Both the position numbers and the translations under genes were made by a program. The notes beneath the pieces were generated by a model. It did no database searches. It had not been told where the DNA came from and saw only the letters and a list, made by a program, of their open reading frames with translations. From the NCBI RefSeq assembly GCF_017299535.1, contig NZ_CP071238.1, forward strand, positions 868,001 to 932,000: 64,000 nt of DNA. The letters are read 5' to 3'. The DNA comes from Serratia marcescens subsp. marcescens ATCC 13880. Its GTDB lineage: Bacteria > Pseudomonadota > Gammaproteobacteria > Enterobacterales > Enterobacteriaceae. Of the stretch, positions 27,602 through 41,791 are shown piece after piece; within the stretch, counting starts at the first letter, position 1, and each line of letters begins with the position of its first letter.

Positions 27602-28759
27602 TCAGGATGGGTTGACCGGCACCACGGTGTCGCTTGGGTAACAGCCCAGTACCTTCAGCGAGCGGGTGATTGGCGCCAGATCGCGCAGCGCTTTTTGCAT
27701 CGCGTCGGCACGCAGATTGGCTTGCACATCGATATAAAACATCTCTTCCCACGGATTGCCGTTGATCGGGCGTGATTCCAGTTTGGTCATGATGATGCCG
27801 TTGTCGCGCAGAACCAGCAGCGCTTCGACCAACGCGCCGGATTGCTGGCCGGTCGCCATAATCAGCGTGGTTTTGGCCGGCACCTGTTCAGATACGTCGA
27901 TCGCTTTGCGCGCCAGGACGATGAAGCGAGTGATGTTCTGCTGCTGGTTGGCGAGGTTGTGTTCCAGCACCTGCAGCCCGTACAACGCGCCGCCGGCCTC
28001 GCTGCCCAGCGCCGCCACCTTCGGCGAATTCAGCTTGGCGACTTTCTCCATCGCCGCGGCGGTGCTTTCGGTGTACTCGATTTTCCAGTGCGGGAAGCGG
28101 TTAAGGAACTGGCTGCACTGTTGGAACGGCTGCGGATGGCTGTAGACGGTTTCAATCTGGCTCAGGTCGCTATCGCCGGCCACCAGAACACAGTGGTCGA
28201 TCGGGTTGGTCAGTTCGCCGACGATCGACAGGCTGGTGTGCTGCAGCAGATCGTACACCTCGTTAATCGAACCGGAACTGGTATTCTCGATCGGCAAAAT
28301 TGCGTAGTCCGCCTGGCCGGTTTCCACCTGGGCGAAGATATCCTGAAACTTCTGGCAACCGCATTCGATCAGCCGATCGAAATGGCGGGCGGCATATTGG
28401 CGTGCCGCCAGATGTGAATAAGAGCCTTTCGGGCCGAGGAAGGCGATGCGTGCGGCGTGTTGGCTGACAGGGTTGAGCTGGTGCTGCAGCAGCGCCTGCT
28501 GGGTCAGGACGGAATCTTCGATAATCAGTTGGAACAGGCGGGTGACGTAGAAGCCGTCCAGGTCGTAGGGTTTGGCGGCGGCGATCAGCGCATCCAGCAG
28601 ATCGCGTTCGCGCTCTTTGTCGCGGATCGGACGGTGAGAGTGCAGCTTGGTCTTGCCGACTTCGATCGCCAGTTCACGGCGTTCCGCCAGGAGGGCCAAC
28701 AGTTTCAAGTCCAGTGCGCTGATGCGCTCGCGCAGCACCAATAACGGGTTGTCAGTCAT
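27602..28759 (-). CDS. pheA: P-protein: chorismate mutase / prephenate dehydratase
   Basis: Bifunctional enzyme of phenylalanine synthesis, 385 residues. Mutase domain about 1-95 ([20 protein letters not shown]), dehydratase domain about 105-285 ([15 protein letters not shown], the ITRF motif), and a C-terminal ACT domain that senses phenylalanine ([18 protein letters not shown]). Regulated upstream by the pheL leader peptide and attenuator on the same strand. Confidence 0.97.
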   Translation of the reverse strand: MTDNPLLVLRERISALDLKLLALLAERRELAIEVGKTKLHSHRPIRDKERERDLLDALIAAAKPYDLDGFYVTRLFQLIIEDSVLTQQALLQHQLNPVSQHAARIAFLGPKGSYSHLAARQYAARHFDRLIECGCQKFQDIFAQVETGQADYAILPIENTSSGSINEVYDLLQHTSLSIVGELTNPIDHCVLVAGDSDLSQIETVYSHPQPFQQCSQFLNRFPHWKIEYTESTAAAMEKVAKLNSPKVAALGSEAGGALYGLQVLEHNLANQQQNITRFIVLARKAIDVSEQVPAKTTLIMATGQQSGALVEALLVLRDNGIIMTKLESRPINGNPWEEMFYIDVQANLRADAMQKALRDLAPITRSLKVLGCYPSDTVVPVNPS

Positions 28760-28803
28760 AATCAGCTTCCGCCTTCAATTCTTATTCGTTGTAAAACAGC
28801 CAT

Positions 28804-28831
28804 AAAAAAAGCCTCCTGTTTCCAGGAGGCC
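28804..28831 (-). terminator. pheA attenuator
   Basis: On the minus strand an 8 bp stem GCCTCCTG / CAGGAGGC (plus 28811-28830) is followed by a run of T (28804-28810). It lies between the pheL stop and the pheA start and forms the Rho-independent attenuator of the leader; alternative pairings with the segment just after pheL are expected. Confidence 0.92.
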
Positions 28832-28879
28832 TTGTTGTTCGTCTTCGCATTCTTTCTTACACGACGAAACGCCTCCCAG

Positions 28880-28927
28880 TCAGGGGAAGGTAAAAAAGAA
28901 TGCGAAGAAAAACGGTGTGCGTGGCAT
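28880..28927 (-). CDS. pheL: pheA operon leader peptide
   Basis: A 15-residue leader peptide MPRTPFFFAFFFTFP with seven phenylalanines, ending in TGA at plus 28880-28882. Stalling at the Phe codons when phenylalanyl-tRNA is scarce would favour the antiterminator and allow pheA transcription. The run FFFAFFFTFP is identical to E. coli pheL; the first residues differ. The attenuator follows 49 bp downstream. Confidence 0.96.
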   Translation of the reverse strand: MPRTPFFFAFFFTFP

Positions 28928-28958
28928 GGTCTACCTAAGGTTAATGCGAACAGGTTTT

Positions 28959-28987
28959 AAAGTAACCGCTGGCTTTTACCCCGTCAA
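28959..28987 (-). promoter_or_regulatory. pheLA promoter
   Basis: On the minus strand TTGACG (plus 28982-28987) and TACTTT (28959-28964) are separated by 17 bp, about 32 bp before the pheL start codon. Confidence 0.75.
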
Positions 28988-29001
28988 CAAAAATACCCGA
29001 C

Positions 29002-29026
29002 AAAAAACGCGCCCTCGGGCGCGTTT
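29002..29026 (-). terminator. Terminator of raiA
   Basis: Minus-strand hairpin AACGCGCCC / GGGCGCGTT with a 2-base loop, followed by TTTTTT. Located 25 bp past the raiA stop. Confidence 0.88.
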
Positions 29027-29050
29027 GATGCGGCAACCGCAGTCGGACGG

Positions 29051-29392
29051 TTATTCCTGCTCTTGCGTGACTTCCGGCACGATGTCTTTCACGCTGGCAT
29101 TGCAGCGGCGCGCTTCGCCTTTGTGCTGCACCTTGTTCAGCTGGCGCTCCAGCTTGGCGATCAGCTCATTAACGGCGGTATACATGTCATCATGTTTGGC
29201 GCTGGCGACCAGCGGGCCGTTAGGCGTGGTAATGGTAGCATCGGCGACAAACCCTTGCGGTTCTTTGGATAAGACGATATGCGGGTTAATCAGCTGGGTC
29301 TGCCATTTTTCCAGTTTGGTGAGACGGTCTTCGACGTGATTGCGGATTGCGGGAGTGATATCCATTTGTTTGCTGGTAATGTTCAATGTCAT
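29051..29392 (-). CDS. raiA: Ribosome-associated inhibitor RaiA (YfiA)
   Basis: Binds the 30S subunit at the decoding region in stationary phase and cold shock, blocking translation and opposing 100S dimer formation. The 113-residue protein begins [20 protein letters not shown] and has the conserved stretch [20 protein letters not shown], as in E. coli RaiA; the C-terminal acidic tail (PEVTQEQE) fits RaiA rather than short HPF. ATG 29392 is chosen over the longer frame to 29470 because relatives start here. A CRP-like site lies 64 bp upstream. Confidence 0.94.
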   Translation of the reverse strand: MTLNITSKQMDITPAIRNHVEDRLTKLEKWQTQLINPHIVLSKEPQGFVADATITTPNGPLVASAKHDDMYTAVNELIAKLERQLNKVQHKGEARRCNASVKDIVPEVTQEQE

Positions 29393-29455
29393 ATAACTTA
29401 CCTCTCTGTCTTTCCGTCTTGGTGAATCCAGCATACCCCGCTTTTTGTTTAAATG

Positions 29456-29471
29456 CGTGATGTAAATCACG
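29456..29471. promoter_or_regulatory. Candidate CRP site upstream of raiA
   Basis: CGTGA-TGTAAA-TCACG, a perfectly symmetric palindrome differing from the CRP consensus only at the outer base of each half. It is 64 bp upstream of the raiA start, and CRP control of raiA is reported in E. coli. The remaining 312 bp gap between raiA and bamD holds this site, the bamD terminator, and nothing else I could identify. Confidence 0.65.
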
Positions 29472-29652
29472 ATTTTTTGTCACTTTTTGCAAAGTTAGTT
29501 CAATCTGTGATTCAGCATTTGAATTGGCTATCTAATGCTTGAGAGTTGTCGCCGGATGGCGCATTATTGATGAGTTGACCGGTGAGGAGCACTAGCTAAC
29601 ACCGTGTTTTTACTTGTGTATTTTTCCAGTGAAAACCAGGTCGACGCCAATG

Positions 29653-29677
29653 AAAACGGCAGCCGAGGCTGCCGTTT
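29653..29677. terminator. Hairpin after bamD
   Basis: AAAACGGCAGCC, GAG, GCTGCCGTTTT. Read on the minus strand it lies 27 bp after the bamD stop and has a T run of four, sufficient for termination. Confidence 0.75.
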
Positions 29678-29704
29678 TGCTTTTCTGCCGTTGCCGACGC
29701 GCGC

Positions 29705-30436
29705 TTATTGCGGGTTGGCGGCGATCACTTTGGCCACTTTGTCAGCCTGGCCGTTCAGCTGCAGCTGCTTGTAGGCATTTTCCATCAGCGGCAACACGTC
29801 GTGCGTCGCTTTGGTATCCGGGAATTCACGCAACATCTGCTCGGCGCGATTAACGACCGCGACGTAAGCACCGCGTTTAGTGTAGTATTCCGCCACCGAA
29901 AGCTCATACTTGGCCAAGCGGTCTTTCAGATACACCAAACGCTTGTTGGCGTCGGTCGCGTATTGGCTGTTCGGGTATTGCTGAATCAACTGGCTGAAGT
30001 CGCGGAACGCAGCGCGAGCGTGCTGAGGATCGCGGTCAGAACGGTCAACCCCGAAGAAGCCCTGCAGCGCGCTGTCATCAAGCGCCATGTCGGTCAGGCC
30101 GCGCATGTACATCACGTAATCGATGTTCGGGTGCGTCGGGTTCAGACGCATGAAGCGATCGATGGATGCCTGAGCCATCGGCAAGTCGGCGGCCTTATAG
30201 TAGGCGTAAATCAAATCCAGCTGGACCTGCTGGGAATACGGCCCGAAAGGATAGCGGTTATCTAACGCTTCGAGTTGCGTAATCGCGCCCTTGAAGTTAC
30301 CGTCCTGCAGTTTTTGCTGCGCGGTAGCATAGATTTCCGAAGGTGGGTTGTCGGGAACCGCATCCTTGGATGTGGAGCAACCTGCCAGCGCCAGGCTCAA
30401 CGTGGCTGCCGCCACCAGATATTTCATACGCGTCAT
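29705..30436 (-). CDS. bamD: Outer membrane assembly lipoprotein BamD
   Basis: Essential TPR lipoprotein of the BAM complex, anchoring BamC/E and activating BamA. The 243-residue protein has a lipoprotein signal with lipobox LALAGC (Cys about residue 20) and five TPR repeats containing [20 protein letters not shown] and NYP-type helices. Sequence starts [20 protein letters not shown], as in E. coli. Minus strand, divergent from rluD by 131 bp. Confidence 0.97.
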   Translation of the reverse strand: MTRMKYLVAAATLSLALAGCSTSKDAVPDNPPSEIYATAQQKLQDGNFKGAITQLEALDNRYPFGPYSQQVQLDLIYAYYKAADLPMAQASIDRFMRLNPTHPNIDYVMYMRGLTDMALDDSALQGFFGVDRSDRDPQHARAAFRDFSQLIQQYPNSQYATDANKRLVYLKDRLAKYELSVAEYYTKRGAYVAVVNRAEQMLREFPDTKATHDVLPLMENAYKQLQLNGQADKVAKVIAANPQ

Positions 30437-30567
30437 GACGTTTTGATTATCCTCAGGGTGTTATTCCGGGAGACTGTCCGTTAAGCTCCCGACAAAGACC
30501 AGGTACAATAGCACATTATATTAAACGGCATCGCCGTGAAAACCCAACGTTAACGAAGAAGCTGCAT

Positions 30568-31545
30568 ATGGCACAACAAGTACAACTCACCGCAACGGTG
30601 GCCGAATCTCAACTCGGACAACGTTTAGATCAGGCTTTGGCCGAATTGTTCCCTGATTATTCACGATCTCGCATAAAAGAGTGGATCCTGGGCGATCGGG
30701 TGAAGGTCAATGGCAAAACGTCAAACAAACCGAAAGAGAAGGTGCTGGGCGGAGAGACCGTCGCCATCGATGCACAGATTGAAGAAGAGGCGCGTTGGGA
30801 GCCACAGGATATCGCGCTGGATATCGTCTATGAAGACAGCGACATCCTGGTGATCAACAAACCGCGCGATTTGGTGGTGCACCCTGGCGCCGGTAACCCG
30901 GACGGCACGGTGCTCAATGCGCTGCTGTATCATTACCCGGAAATCGCCGACGTGCCGCGCGCCGGCATCGTGCACCGTCTGGACAAAGACACCACCGGCC
31001 TGATGGTGGTGGCGAAAACCGTGCCGGCCCAAACCCGGCTGGTGGAAGCGCTGCAGGCGCGTGAAATCACCCGTGAATACGAAGCAGTGGCGATCGGCAC
31101 CATGACCGCCGGCGGCACGGTAGAAGAGCCTATCGCGCGTCATTCCACCAAGCGTACCCATATGGCGGTGCACCCGATGGGTAAACCAGCGGTAACGCAC
31201 TACCGCATCATGGAACACTTCCGCGCACATACCCGCCTGCGCCTGCGCCTGGAAACCGGCCGTACTCACCAGATCCGCGTGCACATGGCCTATATCAGCC
31301 ATCCGCTGGTGGGCGATCCGCTGTACGGCGGTCGTCCGCGTCCGCCGAAAGGCGCTTCGGAAGCCTTCATCAATACGCTGCGCGGTTTTGACCGTCAGGC
31401 GCTGCACGCCACTATGCTGCGTTTGTATCATCCGATTAGCGGTATTCAGATGGAGTGGCATGCGCCGCTGCCGCAGGACATGGTCGATCTGATCAACGCG
31501 CTGAAGGCGGACACCGAAGAATTCAAAGATCAGATGGACTGGTAA
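30568..31545 (+). CDS. rluD: 23S rRNA pseudouridine synthase RluD
   Basis: Modifies U1911, U1915 and U1917 in helix 69 of 23S rRNA; needed for normal 50S assembly. The 325-residue protein has an N-terminal S4 RNA-binding domain (RLDQALAELFPDYSRSRIKEW) and the RluA catalytic domain with HRLDKDTTG (nucleophilic Asp about residue 139). Its TAA overlaps the ATG of pgeF by one base (TAATG), so the two are translationally coupled. Confidence 0.96.
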   Translation: MAQQVQLTATVAESQLGQRLDQALAELFPDYSRSRIKEWILGDRVKVNGKTSNKPKEKVLGGETVAIDAQIEEEARWEPQDIALDIVYEDSDILVINKPRDLVVHPGAGNPDGTVLNALLYHYPEIADVPRAGIVHRLDKDTTGLMVVAKTVPAQTRLVEALQAREITREYEAVAIGTMTAGGTVEEPIARHSTKRTHMAVHPMGKPAVTHYRIMEHFRAHTRLRLRLETGRTHQIRVHMAYISHPLVGDPLYGGRPRPPKGASEAFINTLRGFDRQALHATMLRLYHPISGIQMEWHAPLPQDMVDLINALKADTEEFKDQMDW

Positions 31546-32276
31546 TGAGCTCGCTCATTCTGCCTGACTGGCCGTTGCCTGCCGGCGTTAAGGCCTGCAG
31601 CACCACGCGTCACGGCGGCGTCAGCCTGCCGCCTTATGACTCGCTGAACCTCGGCGCTCACGTCGGTGACGAGGAGCAAGCGGTGAAGCGCAATCGGGAA
31701 CGATTGGTTATCGCCGCCGGCTTGCCGCAGATGCCGGTGTGGCTCGAGCAGGTGCACGGCACTCGCGTGGTGACGTTGACGGGACAAGCGCCCGCCGATC
31801 TGCGGGCGGATGCGGTGTACAGCAACGAGCCGGGGCAGGTGTGTGCCGTGATGACGGCGGATTGTCTGCCGGTGCTGTTCTGCTCGCAGCACGGCGACGA
31901 AGTGGCCGCCGCTCACGCCGGCTGGCGTGGGCTATGCCACGGCGTGCTGGAGCAAACCGTGGCGGCGTTCAGCGCCGCGCCGGGCCAAATTAGCGCCTGG
32001 CTGGGGCCGGCGATCGGCCCGCAGCAGTTTGAGGTCGGGCCGGAGGTGCGCGCCGCTTTCATGGCGGAAGACGCTGAGGCCGCAGCGGCATTTACCCCGC
32101 ACGGCGATAAGTTTTTGGCTAATATCTACTTGCTGGCTCGCCAACGCTTGTTGCGTGCGGGCGTTCAGGCCATCTACGGCGGCGACCGCTGTACGGTTAA
32201 CGAAATGAGCCATTTTTTCTCCTATCGGCGCGACGGAATAACCGGACGTCTGGCAAGTTTAATCTGGCTGATATAA
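31545..32276 (+). CDS. pgeF: Peptidoglycan editing factor / multicopper polyphenol oxidase (YfiH)
   Basis: 243-residue DUF152 (cytochrome-fold) protein. E. coli YfiH removes misincorporated L-serine from UDP-MurNAc precursors; family members also show laccase or purine nucleosidase activity. Metal-binding motifs are seen: HGTRVVTL, DCLPVLF and AHAGWRGL. ATG 31545 overlaps the rluD stop; longer in-frame starts lie inside rluD and are not used. Confidence 0.9.
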   Translation: MSSLILPDWPLPAGVKACSTTRHGGVSLPPYDSLNLGAHVGDEEQAVKRNRERLVIAAGLPQMPVWLEQVHGTRVVTLTGQAPADLRADAVYSNEPGQVCAVMTADCLPVLFCSQHGDEVAAAHAGWRGLCHGVLEQTVAAFSAAPGQISAWLGPAIGPQQFEVGPEVRAAFMAEDAEAAAAFTPHGDKFLANIYLLARQRLLRAGVQAIYGGDRCTVNEMSHFFSYRRDGITGRLASLIWLI

Positions 32277-32340
32277 CCTATTGAATTAGGACGATCCAAC
32301 GACGCATGGCGTTGTACCGAAAATTTAGCGTCGAGATAAC

Positions 32341-32369
32341 CTTGAAAATTTGAGGGATGACCTCATTTA
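32341..32369 (+). promoter_or_regulatory. Sigma-32 heat-shock promoter of clpB
   Basis: CTTGAAA (32341-32347), 13 bp, CCTCATTTA (32361-32369), matching the sigma-32 consensus CTTGAAA-N13-15-CCCCAT. The spacer GAGGGATGA is also shared with E. coli clpB. It lies 38 bp before the coding start. Confidence 0.9.
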
Positions 32370-32406
32370 ATCTCCAGTAGCAATTTCGACCCATCTTGGA
32401 GGTGTT

Positions 32407-34980
32407 ATGCGTCTGGATCGTCTTACCAACAAATTCCAGCTTGCCCTCGCCGATGCCCAGTCACTAGCCCTTGGGCACGACAACCAGTTTATTGAACCGC
32501 TACATCTGATGAGCGCCCTGCTCAATCAGGAAGGGGGCACGGTTCGTCCACTATTAACTTCCGCAGGTATCGATGCCGGGCGCGTGCGCACCGAAATCGA
32601 ACAGGCGCTGTCCCGTTTACCGCAGGTAGAAGGCACCGGTGGCGACGTTCAACCGTCCCATGAGCTGGTGCGCGTTTTGAACCTGTGCGACAAGCTGGCG
32701 CAGAAGCGCGCGGACAAATTCATTTCTTCCGAGCTGTTTGTGCTTGCGGTGCTGGAAGACCGCGGTTCGTTGACCGACTTGTTGAAAGCGGCCGGCGCGA
32801 CGGCCGACAAAATCAGCAAAGCCATTGAACAAATGAGAGGCGGTGACAGCGTGGAAGACCAAGGCGCCGAAGACCAACGGCAGGCATTGAAGAAATACAC
32901 GATCGATCTGACCGAACGCGCCGAGCAGGGCAAGCTTGACCCGGTGATCGGCCGTGACGAAGAGATCCGTCGCACCATTCAGGTGCTGCAACGCCGCACC
33001 AAAAACAACCCGGTGCTGATCGGTGAACCTGGCGTAGGTAAAACCGCCATCGTCGAAGGCCTGGCGCAGCGCATCATCAACGGCGAAGTGCCGGAAGGGC
33101 TGAAGCACAAGCGCGTATTGTCCCTCGATATGGGCGCCTTGATCGCCGGCGCCAAATACCGCGGCGAGTTTGAAGAGCGTCTGAAAGGCGTGCTCAACGA
33201 TCTGGCCAAGCAGGAAGGCAGCGTTATCCTGTTTATCGACGAACTGCACACCATGGTCGGCGCCGGTAAGGCGGATGGCGCGATGGATGCGGGTAATATG
33301 CTCAAGCCGGCGCTGGCGCGCGGCGAGCTGCACTGCGTCGGTGCCACCACGCTGGATGAGTATCGTCAATATATAGAGAAGGATGCGGCGCTCGAGCGTC
33401 GTTTCCAGAAAGTGTATGTGGCGGAGCCGAGCGTGGAAGACACTATCGCTATTCTGCGCGGCCTGAAAGAGCGTTACGAACTGCACCACCACGTGCAGAT
33501 CACCGATCCGGCCATCGTGGCGGCGGCAACGCTTTCGCACCGTTATATCGCCGATCGTCAATTGCCGGACAAGGCTATCGACCTGATCGACGAAGCGGCG
33601 TCCAGCATTCGCATGCAGATGGACTCCAAGCCTGAATCGCTCGATCGGCTTGAGCGCCGCATCATTCAGTTGAAGCTGGAACAGCAGGCGCTGAATAAAG
33701 AGTCGGACGACGCCAGTAAGAAACGCCTGGACATGCTCAGCGATGAGCTGGGGCAGAAAGAACGCGAATATTCGGAGCTGGAAGAAGAGTGGAAAGCGGA
33801 AAAAGCGTCGCTCTCCGGTACTCAGAACATCAAGGCGGAACTCGAGCAGGCCAAAATCACCCTGGAGCAGGCGCGCCGCGTCGGCGATCTGGGGCGGATG
33901 TCGGAACTGCAGTACGGCAAGATCCCTGAGCTGGAGAAACAGCTCGCCGCCGCCACGCAGGCCGAAGGCAAGAGCATGAAGCTGCTGCGCAACCGGGTGA
34001 CCGATGCGGAGATTGCTGAAGTGCTGGCGCGCGCCACAGGGATCCCGGTGGCCAGAATGCTGGAAGGCGAGCGCGACAAGCTGCTGCGTCTGGAGCAAGA
34101 GCTGCATTCGCGAGTGATTGGCCAGGACGAAGCGGTCAGCGCGGTCTCTAACGCTATCCGCCGCAGCCGCGCCGGGTTGTCCGATCCTAACCGGCCGATC
34201 GGTTCGTTCCTGTTCCTTGGCCCGACCGGGGTGGGGAAAACCGAGCTCTGCAAGGCACTGGCTTCGTTCCTGTTCGACAGCGACGACGCCATGGTGCGTA
34301 TCGACATGTCCGAGTTTATGGAGAAACACTCCGTTTCGCGTCTGGTCGGCGCGCCTCCGGGTTATGTCGGCTATGAAGAGGGCGGCTACCTGACGGAAGC
34401 CGTGCGCCGCCGGCCTTACTCGGTGATTCTGCTGGATGAAGTCGAGAAAGCGCACCCGGACGTATTCAATATTCTGTTGCAGGTGTTGGATGACGGCCGC
34501 CTGACCGATGGTCAAGGCCGCACCGTCGATTTCCGCAATACTGTAGTGATCATGACGTCCAACCTGGGGTCCGATCTGATCCAGGAGCATTTCGGTCAGA
34601 TGAACTACGCGCAGATGAAAGAGTCGGTGATGGAGATGGTGAGTCACCACTTCCGTCCGGAGTTCATCAACCGTATCGACGAAGTGGTGGTGTTCCATCC
34701 GCTGGGCGAGAAACACATCGCTGCGATCGCCAAGATTCAGCTGTCGCGTCTGTACAAACGTTTGGAAGAGCGCGGTTACGAAGTGACCATGACCGAGCCG
34801 GCCCTGGCACTGTTGAGCAAAACCGGTTACGACCCTGTGTATGGTGCGCGTCCGTTGAAACGTGCTATTCAGCAGGAGATCGAGAACCCGCTGGCGCAGC
34901 AAATCCTGTCTGGCAAGCTGATCCCCGGCAAGCTGGTAACGCTGGATGTGGAAAACGACCATATCGTTGCACGCCAATAA
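32407..34980 (+). CDS. clpB: Protein disaggregase ClpB (Hsp100)
   Basis: Hexameric AAA+ chaperone that works with DnaK to dissolve aggregates. The 857-residue protein has an N domain, first AAA+ domain (Walker [10 protein letters not shown], about 206-214), coiled-coil M domain (about 410-530, rich in charged heptads such as [12 protein letters not shown]) and second AAA+ domain (GPTGVGKTE). An internal GTG at 32851 (codon 149, SVEDQG) sits where E. coli ClpB starts its shorter 80-kDa form. Preceded by a sigma-32 promoter and followed by a terminator. Confidence 0.98.
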   Translation: MRLDRLTNKFQLALADAQSLALGHDNQFIEPLHLMSALLNQEGGTVRPLLTSAGIDAGRVRTEIEQALSRLPQVEGTGGDVQPSHELVRVLNLCDKLAQKRADKFISSELFVLAVLEDRGSLTDLLKAAGATADKISKAIEQMRGGDSVEDQGAEDQRQALKKYTIDLTERAEQGKLDPVIGRDEEIRRTIQVLQRRTKNNPVLIGEPGVGKTAIVEGLAQRIINGEVPEGLKHKRVLSLDMGALIAGAKYRGEFEERLKGVLNDLAKQEGSVILFIDELHTMVGAGKADGAMDAGNMLKPALARGELHCVGATTLDEYRQYIEKDAALERRFQKVYVAEPSVEDTIAILRGLKERYELHHHVQITDPAIVAAATLSHRYIADRQLPDKAIDLIDEAASSIRMQMDSKPESLDRLERRIIQLKLEQQALNKESDDASKKRLDMLSDELGQKEREYSELEEEWKAEKASLSGTQNIKAELEQAKITLEQARRVGDLGRMSELQYGKIPELEKQLAAATQAEGKSMKLLRNRVTDAEIAEVLARATGIPVARMLEGERDKLLRLEQELHSRVIGQDEAVSAVSNAIRRSRAGLSDPNRPIGSFLFLGPTGVGKTELCKALASFLFDSDDAMVRIDMSEFMEKHSVSRLVGAPPGYVGYEEGGYLTEAVRRRPYSVILLDEVEKAHPDVFNILLQVLDDGRLTDGQGRTVDFRNTVVIMTSNLGSDLIQEHFGQMNYAQMKESVMEMVSHHFRPEFINRIDEVVVFHPLGEKHIAAIAKIQLSRLYKRLEERGYEVTMTEPALALLSKTGYDPVYGARPLKRAIQQEIENPLAQQILSGKLIPGKLVTLDVENDHIVARQ

Positions 34981-35004
34981 CGACAGTTAAGCGTAATAAA
35001 GATG

Positions 35005-35034
35005 AAAGGGAGCGGGTGACCGCTCCCTTTTCTT
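35005..35034 (+). terminator. Terminator of clpB
   Basis: GGGAGCGG, GTGA, CCGCTCCC stem with AAA before and TTTTCTTTA after, starting 25 bp after the clpB stop. Confidence 0.9.
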
Positions 35035-35169
35035 TATCTTCGTTTGTCCCTATTTACAGGGTTTGCCGCTATTACTGTGCTAGAACCGGTGTTTTTTGAC
35101 TAATAAATATCCTAAAAAACCGTTTTTGGTGATTATTTGAACGCTTGAAAAGTTTTTTGCATTTAGGGG

Positions 35170-35197
35170 TTGCGGCCCGCCGAGAACTCCCTATAAT
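35170..35197 (+). promoter_or_regulatory. rRNA operon promoter P1
   Basis: TTGCGG (35170-35175), 16 bp, TATAAT (35192-35197) followed by GCGCCTCC, a GC-rich stringent discriminator. An AT-rich stretch (35110-35160) upstream can serve as UP element and Fis region. The -10/start area CTCCCTATAATGCGCC matches E. coli rrn P1. Confidence 0.88.
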
Positions 35198-35266
35198 GCG
35201 CCTCCACTGACCGGGAACAACGACTGACAAGCCGCCGGGTCAGCGAGAAGAAAGCGAAATAAACGC

Positions 35267-35294
35267 TTGACTCTCCGGGCGAAAAGCGTAGTAT
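35267..35294 (+). promoter_or_regulatory. rRNA operon promoter P2
   Basis: TTGACT (35267-35272), 16 bp, TAGTAT (35289-35294), about 97 bp downstream of P1, the usual tandem arrangement. Confidence 0.8.
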
Positions 35295-35325
35295 ACGCAG
35301 CCCGCGCCGATGAGTTTCTCGGCGC

Positions 35326-35337
35326 TGCTCTTTAACA
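35326..35337 (+). promoter_or_regulatory. boxA antitermination site, rRNA leader
   Basis: TGCTCTTTAACA, the NusB/NusE-binding boxA of rRNA operons, between P2 and 16S. It allows Rho-resistant transcription of the long operon. Confidence 0.92.
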
Positions 35338-35491
35338 ATTTATCAGACAATCTGTGTGGGCACTCCACAAGACGATATCCAGCATCTTCGGATGCAAAAA
35401 AATATCAAGTCTTGAAGAGTGACTAACTGAAGTAAAATTCATGCAGTAAATCTTTGAGCATCGCTTCTCGAGTGGAAGCAAATCAAGCTTT

Positions 35492-37033
<1,542 letters not shown>

Positions 37034-37121
37034 CCTAAAGATATTAGTTCGAGTGGCGTGCTCACACAGATTGTCTGATGAAAAAGTAACGAGCAAAAGC
37101 GTCATAAAAGTACGGTGTCGT

Positions 37122-37197
37122 GTCCCCTTCGTCTAGAGGCCTAGGACACCGCCCTTTCACGGCGGTAACAGGGGTTCGAATCCCCTAGGGGACGCCA
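37122..37197 (+). tRNA. tRNA-Glu (anticodon UUC) in the rRNA spacer
   Basis: 76-nt tRNA with encoded CCA; anticodon TTC at 37156-37158. It lies in the 16S-23S spacer, the arrangement of the rrnB/C/E/G class of enterobacterial operons (tRNA-Glu rather than Ile-Ala). Confidence 0.96.
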
Positions 37198-37288
37198 AGC
37201 TTCCGACCCACCCGGTGAAAGCGGCGGTCTCAAGTATCTGACGATACACCATATCTTAAAGATGACTTCCGAGTCATGTTTAAGATAT

Positions 37289-37300
37289 TGCTCTTTAACA
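37289..37300 (+). promoter_or_regulatory. Second boxA in the rRNA spacer
   Basis: TGCTCTTTAACA again, after the tRNA-Glu and before 23S. It renews antitermination for 23S. The rest of the spacer (37198-37436) holds only RNase III processing-stem sequences. Confidence 0.88.
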
Positions 37301-37436
37301 ATCTGGAACAAGCTGAAAATTGAAACATGACGGCTGAAATTTATCCCTCCGTAGACGTATTGGGATAAAGAGTAACCTGTCATAGAGTCTCTCAAATGTT
37401 TGCAGCGCGAACGATGGAAACATCTTCGGGTTGTGA

Positions 37437-40343
<2,907 letters not shown>

Positions 40344-40439
40344 ACAACACCGAAGGTGTTTTTAGAGAGATTTTCAGCGAAGTTCCGAGATTGGTTCTGA
40401 TGGCTTGACGGAAGTGAAGCGGTTGGAATGAAACGAATT

Positions 40440-40559
40440 TGCCTGGCGGCAATAGCGCGGTGGTCCCACCTGACCCCATGCCGAACTCAGAAGTGAAACG
40501 CCGTAGCGCCGATGGTAGTGTGGGGTCTCCCCATGCGAGAGTAGGACACTGCCAGGCAT
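40440..40559 (+). rRNA. 5S ribosomal RNA
   Basis: 120 nt from TGCCTGGCGGC to the complementary end ACTGCCAGGCAT. The central sequence GGTGGTCCCACCTGACCCC is the universal 5S core. Confidence 0.96.
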
Positions 40560-40651
40560 CAAATAAACGTTATCAGTGTGACGACTGGTAATGCGCAAAT
40601 CGCAGAACGCGATGTTGCCGGCATCGAAAGATGCAACGTAAAAGAATCGGT

Positions 40652-40728
40652 GGAGCGGTAGTTCAGTTGGTTAGAATACCTGCCTGTCACGCAGGGGGTC
40701 GCGGGTTCGAGCCCCGTCCGTTCCGCCA
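40652..40728 (+). tRNA. tRNA-Asp (anticodon GUC), distal in the rRNA operon
   Basis: 77-nt tRNA with encoded CCA; anticodon GTC at 40686-40688. It is the distal tRNA of the operon, matching aspU of E. coli rrnH, which also precedes dkgB. The same 77-base sequence recurs at 49442-49518. Confidence 0.96.
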
Positions 40729-40738
40729 CTTAATTGAT

Positions 40739-40767
40739 AAGCCCTGAGTCTCGACTCAGGGCTTTTT
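40739..40767 (+). terminator. rRNA operon terminator
   Basis: AAGCCCTGAGTC, TC, GACTCAGGGCTTTTT: a 12 bp perfect stem with T run, just after the tRNA-Asp. Confidence 0.92.
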
Positions 40768-40938
40768 CATATCTGCATTTTGCGCTTTTCAGGCCGGAAT
40801 TGTCCTTCCTTACCGCCTTACCCCCATATTGTTGCCGTTAGATCAAAAGTCTTATGCCGAACCAGGCGTTTTTGATCAATAAAAAAGTTGCCATAATCTT
40901 CCTCATACCACATCTACCTGTTAATGAGAGAAAACATT

Positions 40939-41742
40939 ATGAGCATCCCTGCATTTGGTTTAGGTACTTTCCGCCTTCAGGATCAGGTTGTTATCGATTC
41001 TGTCAGCACCGCACTCGAGCTGGGCTATCGCACTATCGATACCGCGCAGATCTATGAAAACGAAGCGGCTGTTGGCCAGGCTATCGCTGCCAGCGGCGTG
41101 AAACGTGAAGACCTGTTCATCACCACCAAGATTTGGATCGCGAACCTGGCGAAAGGCGCGCTGATCCCAAGCCTGCAAGAAAGCCTGAAAAAACTGCAAA
41201 CGTCCTACGTTGATCTGACGCTGATCCACTGGCCGTCACCCAACGACGAAGTGCCGGTTGCCGAATTTATGGCTGAGCTGCTGGAAGCGAAAAAGCTGGG
41301 ACTGACTCGCCAAATTGGCGTATCTAACTTCACCATCGATTTGATGCAGCAAGCGATTGACGCGATTGGCGCCGATGAAATCGCCACCAACCAAATCGAG
41401 CTGTCACCGTTCTTGCAGAACCGCAAGGTGGTAGAATTCGCGCAGCAGCACGGCATCGCCATCACCTCTTACATGACGTTGGCCTACGGCAAAGCGCTGC
41501 AGGATGAAACGATCAAAAGCATCGCCGCTCGTCACAATGCAACTCCAGCACAGGTTGTCCTGGCTTGGGCATTGAAGCTGGGCTATGCAGTTATTCCTTC
41601 CTCGACCAAGCGTGAAAACCTGGCGAGCAACCTGTTGGCGCAGCAACTGACGCTGACCGACGAAGATATGGCGCAGATTGCCGCACTGGAGTGCAACGGC
41701 CGTCTGGTTAGCCCGGAAGGTCTGGCGCCAAACTGGGATTAA
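40939..41742 (+). CDS. dkgB: 2,5-diketo-D-gluconate reductase / methylglyoxal reductase DkgB
   Basis: NADPH-dependent aldo-keto reductase, 267 residues; acts on methylglyoxal, beta-keto esters and 2,5-diketogluconate. The barrel motifs are present: [13 protein letters not shown] (catalytic Asp/Tyr), LTLIHWPSP (catalytic His) and [13 protein letters not shown] (cofactor). ATG 40939 with GAGAG upstream gives [13 protein letters not shown]; a longer in-frame start at 40924 is less likely. Confidence 0.95.
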   Translation: MSIPAFGLGTFRLQDQVVIDSVSTALELGYRTIDTAQIYENEAAVGQAIAASGVKREDLFITTKIWIANLAKGALIPSLQESLKKLQTSYVDLTLIHWPSPNDEVPVAEFMAELLEAKKLGLTRQIGVSNFTIDLMQQAIDAIGADEIATNQIELSPFLQNRKVVEFAQQHGIAITSYMTLAYGKALQDETIKSIAARHNATPAQVVLAWALKLGYAVIPSSTKRENLASNLLAQQLTLTDEDMAQIAALECNGRLVSPEGLAPNWD

Positions 41743-41765
41743 TCATTCCTCGCAGTAGTCAGCAT

Positions 41766-41791
41766 AAGGCGCCCATCGGGGCGCCTTTTTT
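41766..41791. terminator. Bidirectional terminator between dkgB and yafC
   Basis: AAGGCGCCC, ATC, GGGGCGCCTT followed by TTTT on plus. It also ends just at the yafC stop (41790) on minus. Confidence 0.85.

Noticed and set aside
32617..34977. 786-codon open frame opposite clpB
   Set aside because: Antisense shadow of clpB; sequence low in complexity with many His/Gln/Arg.
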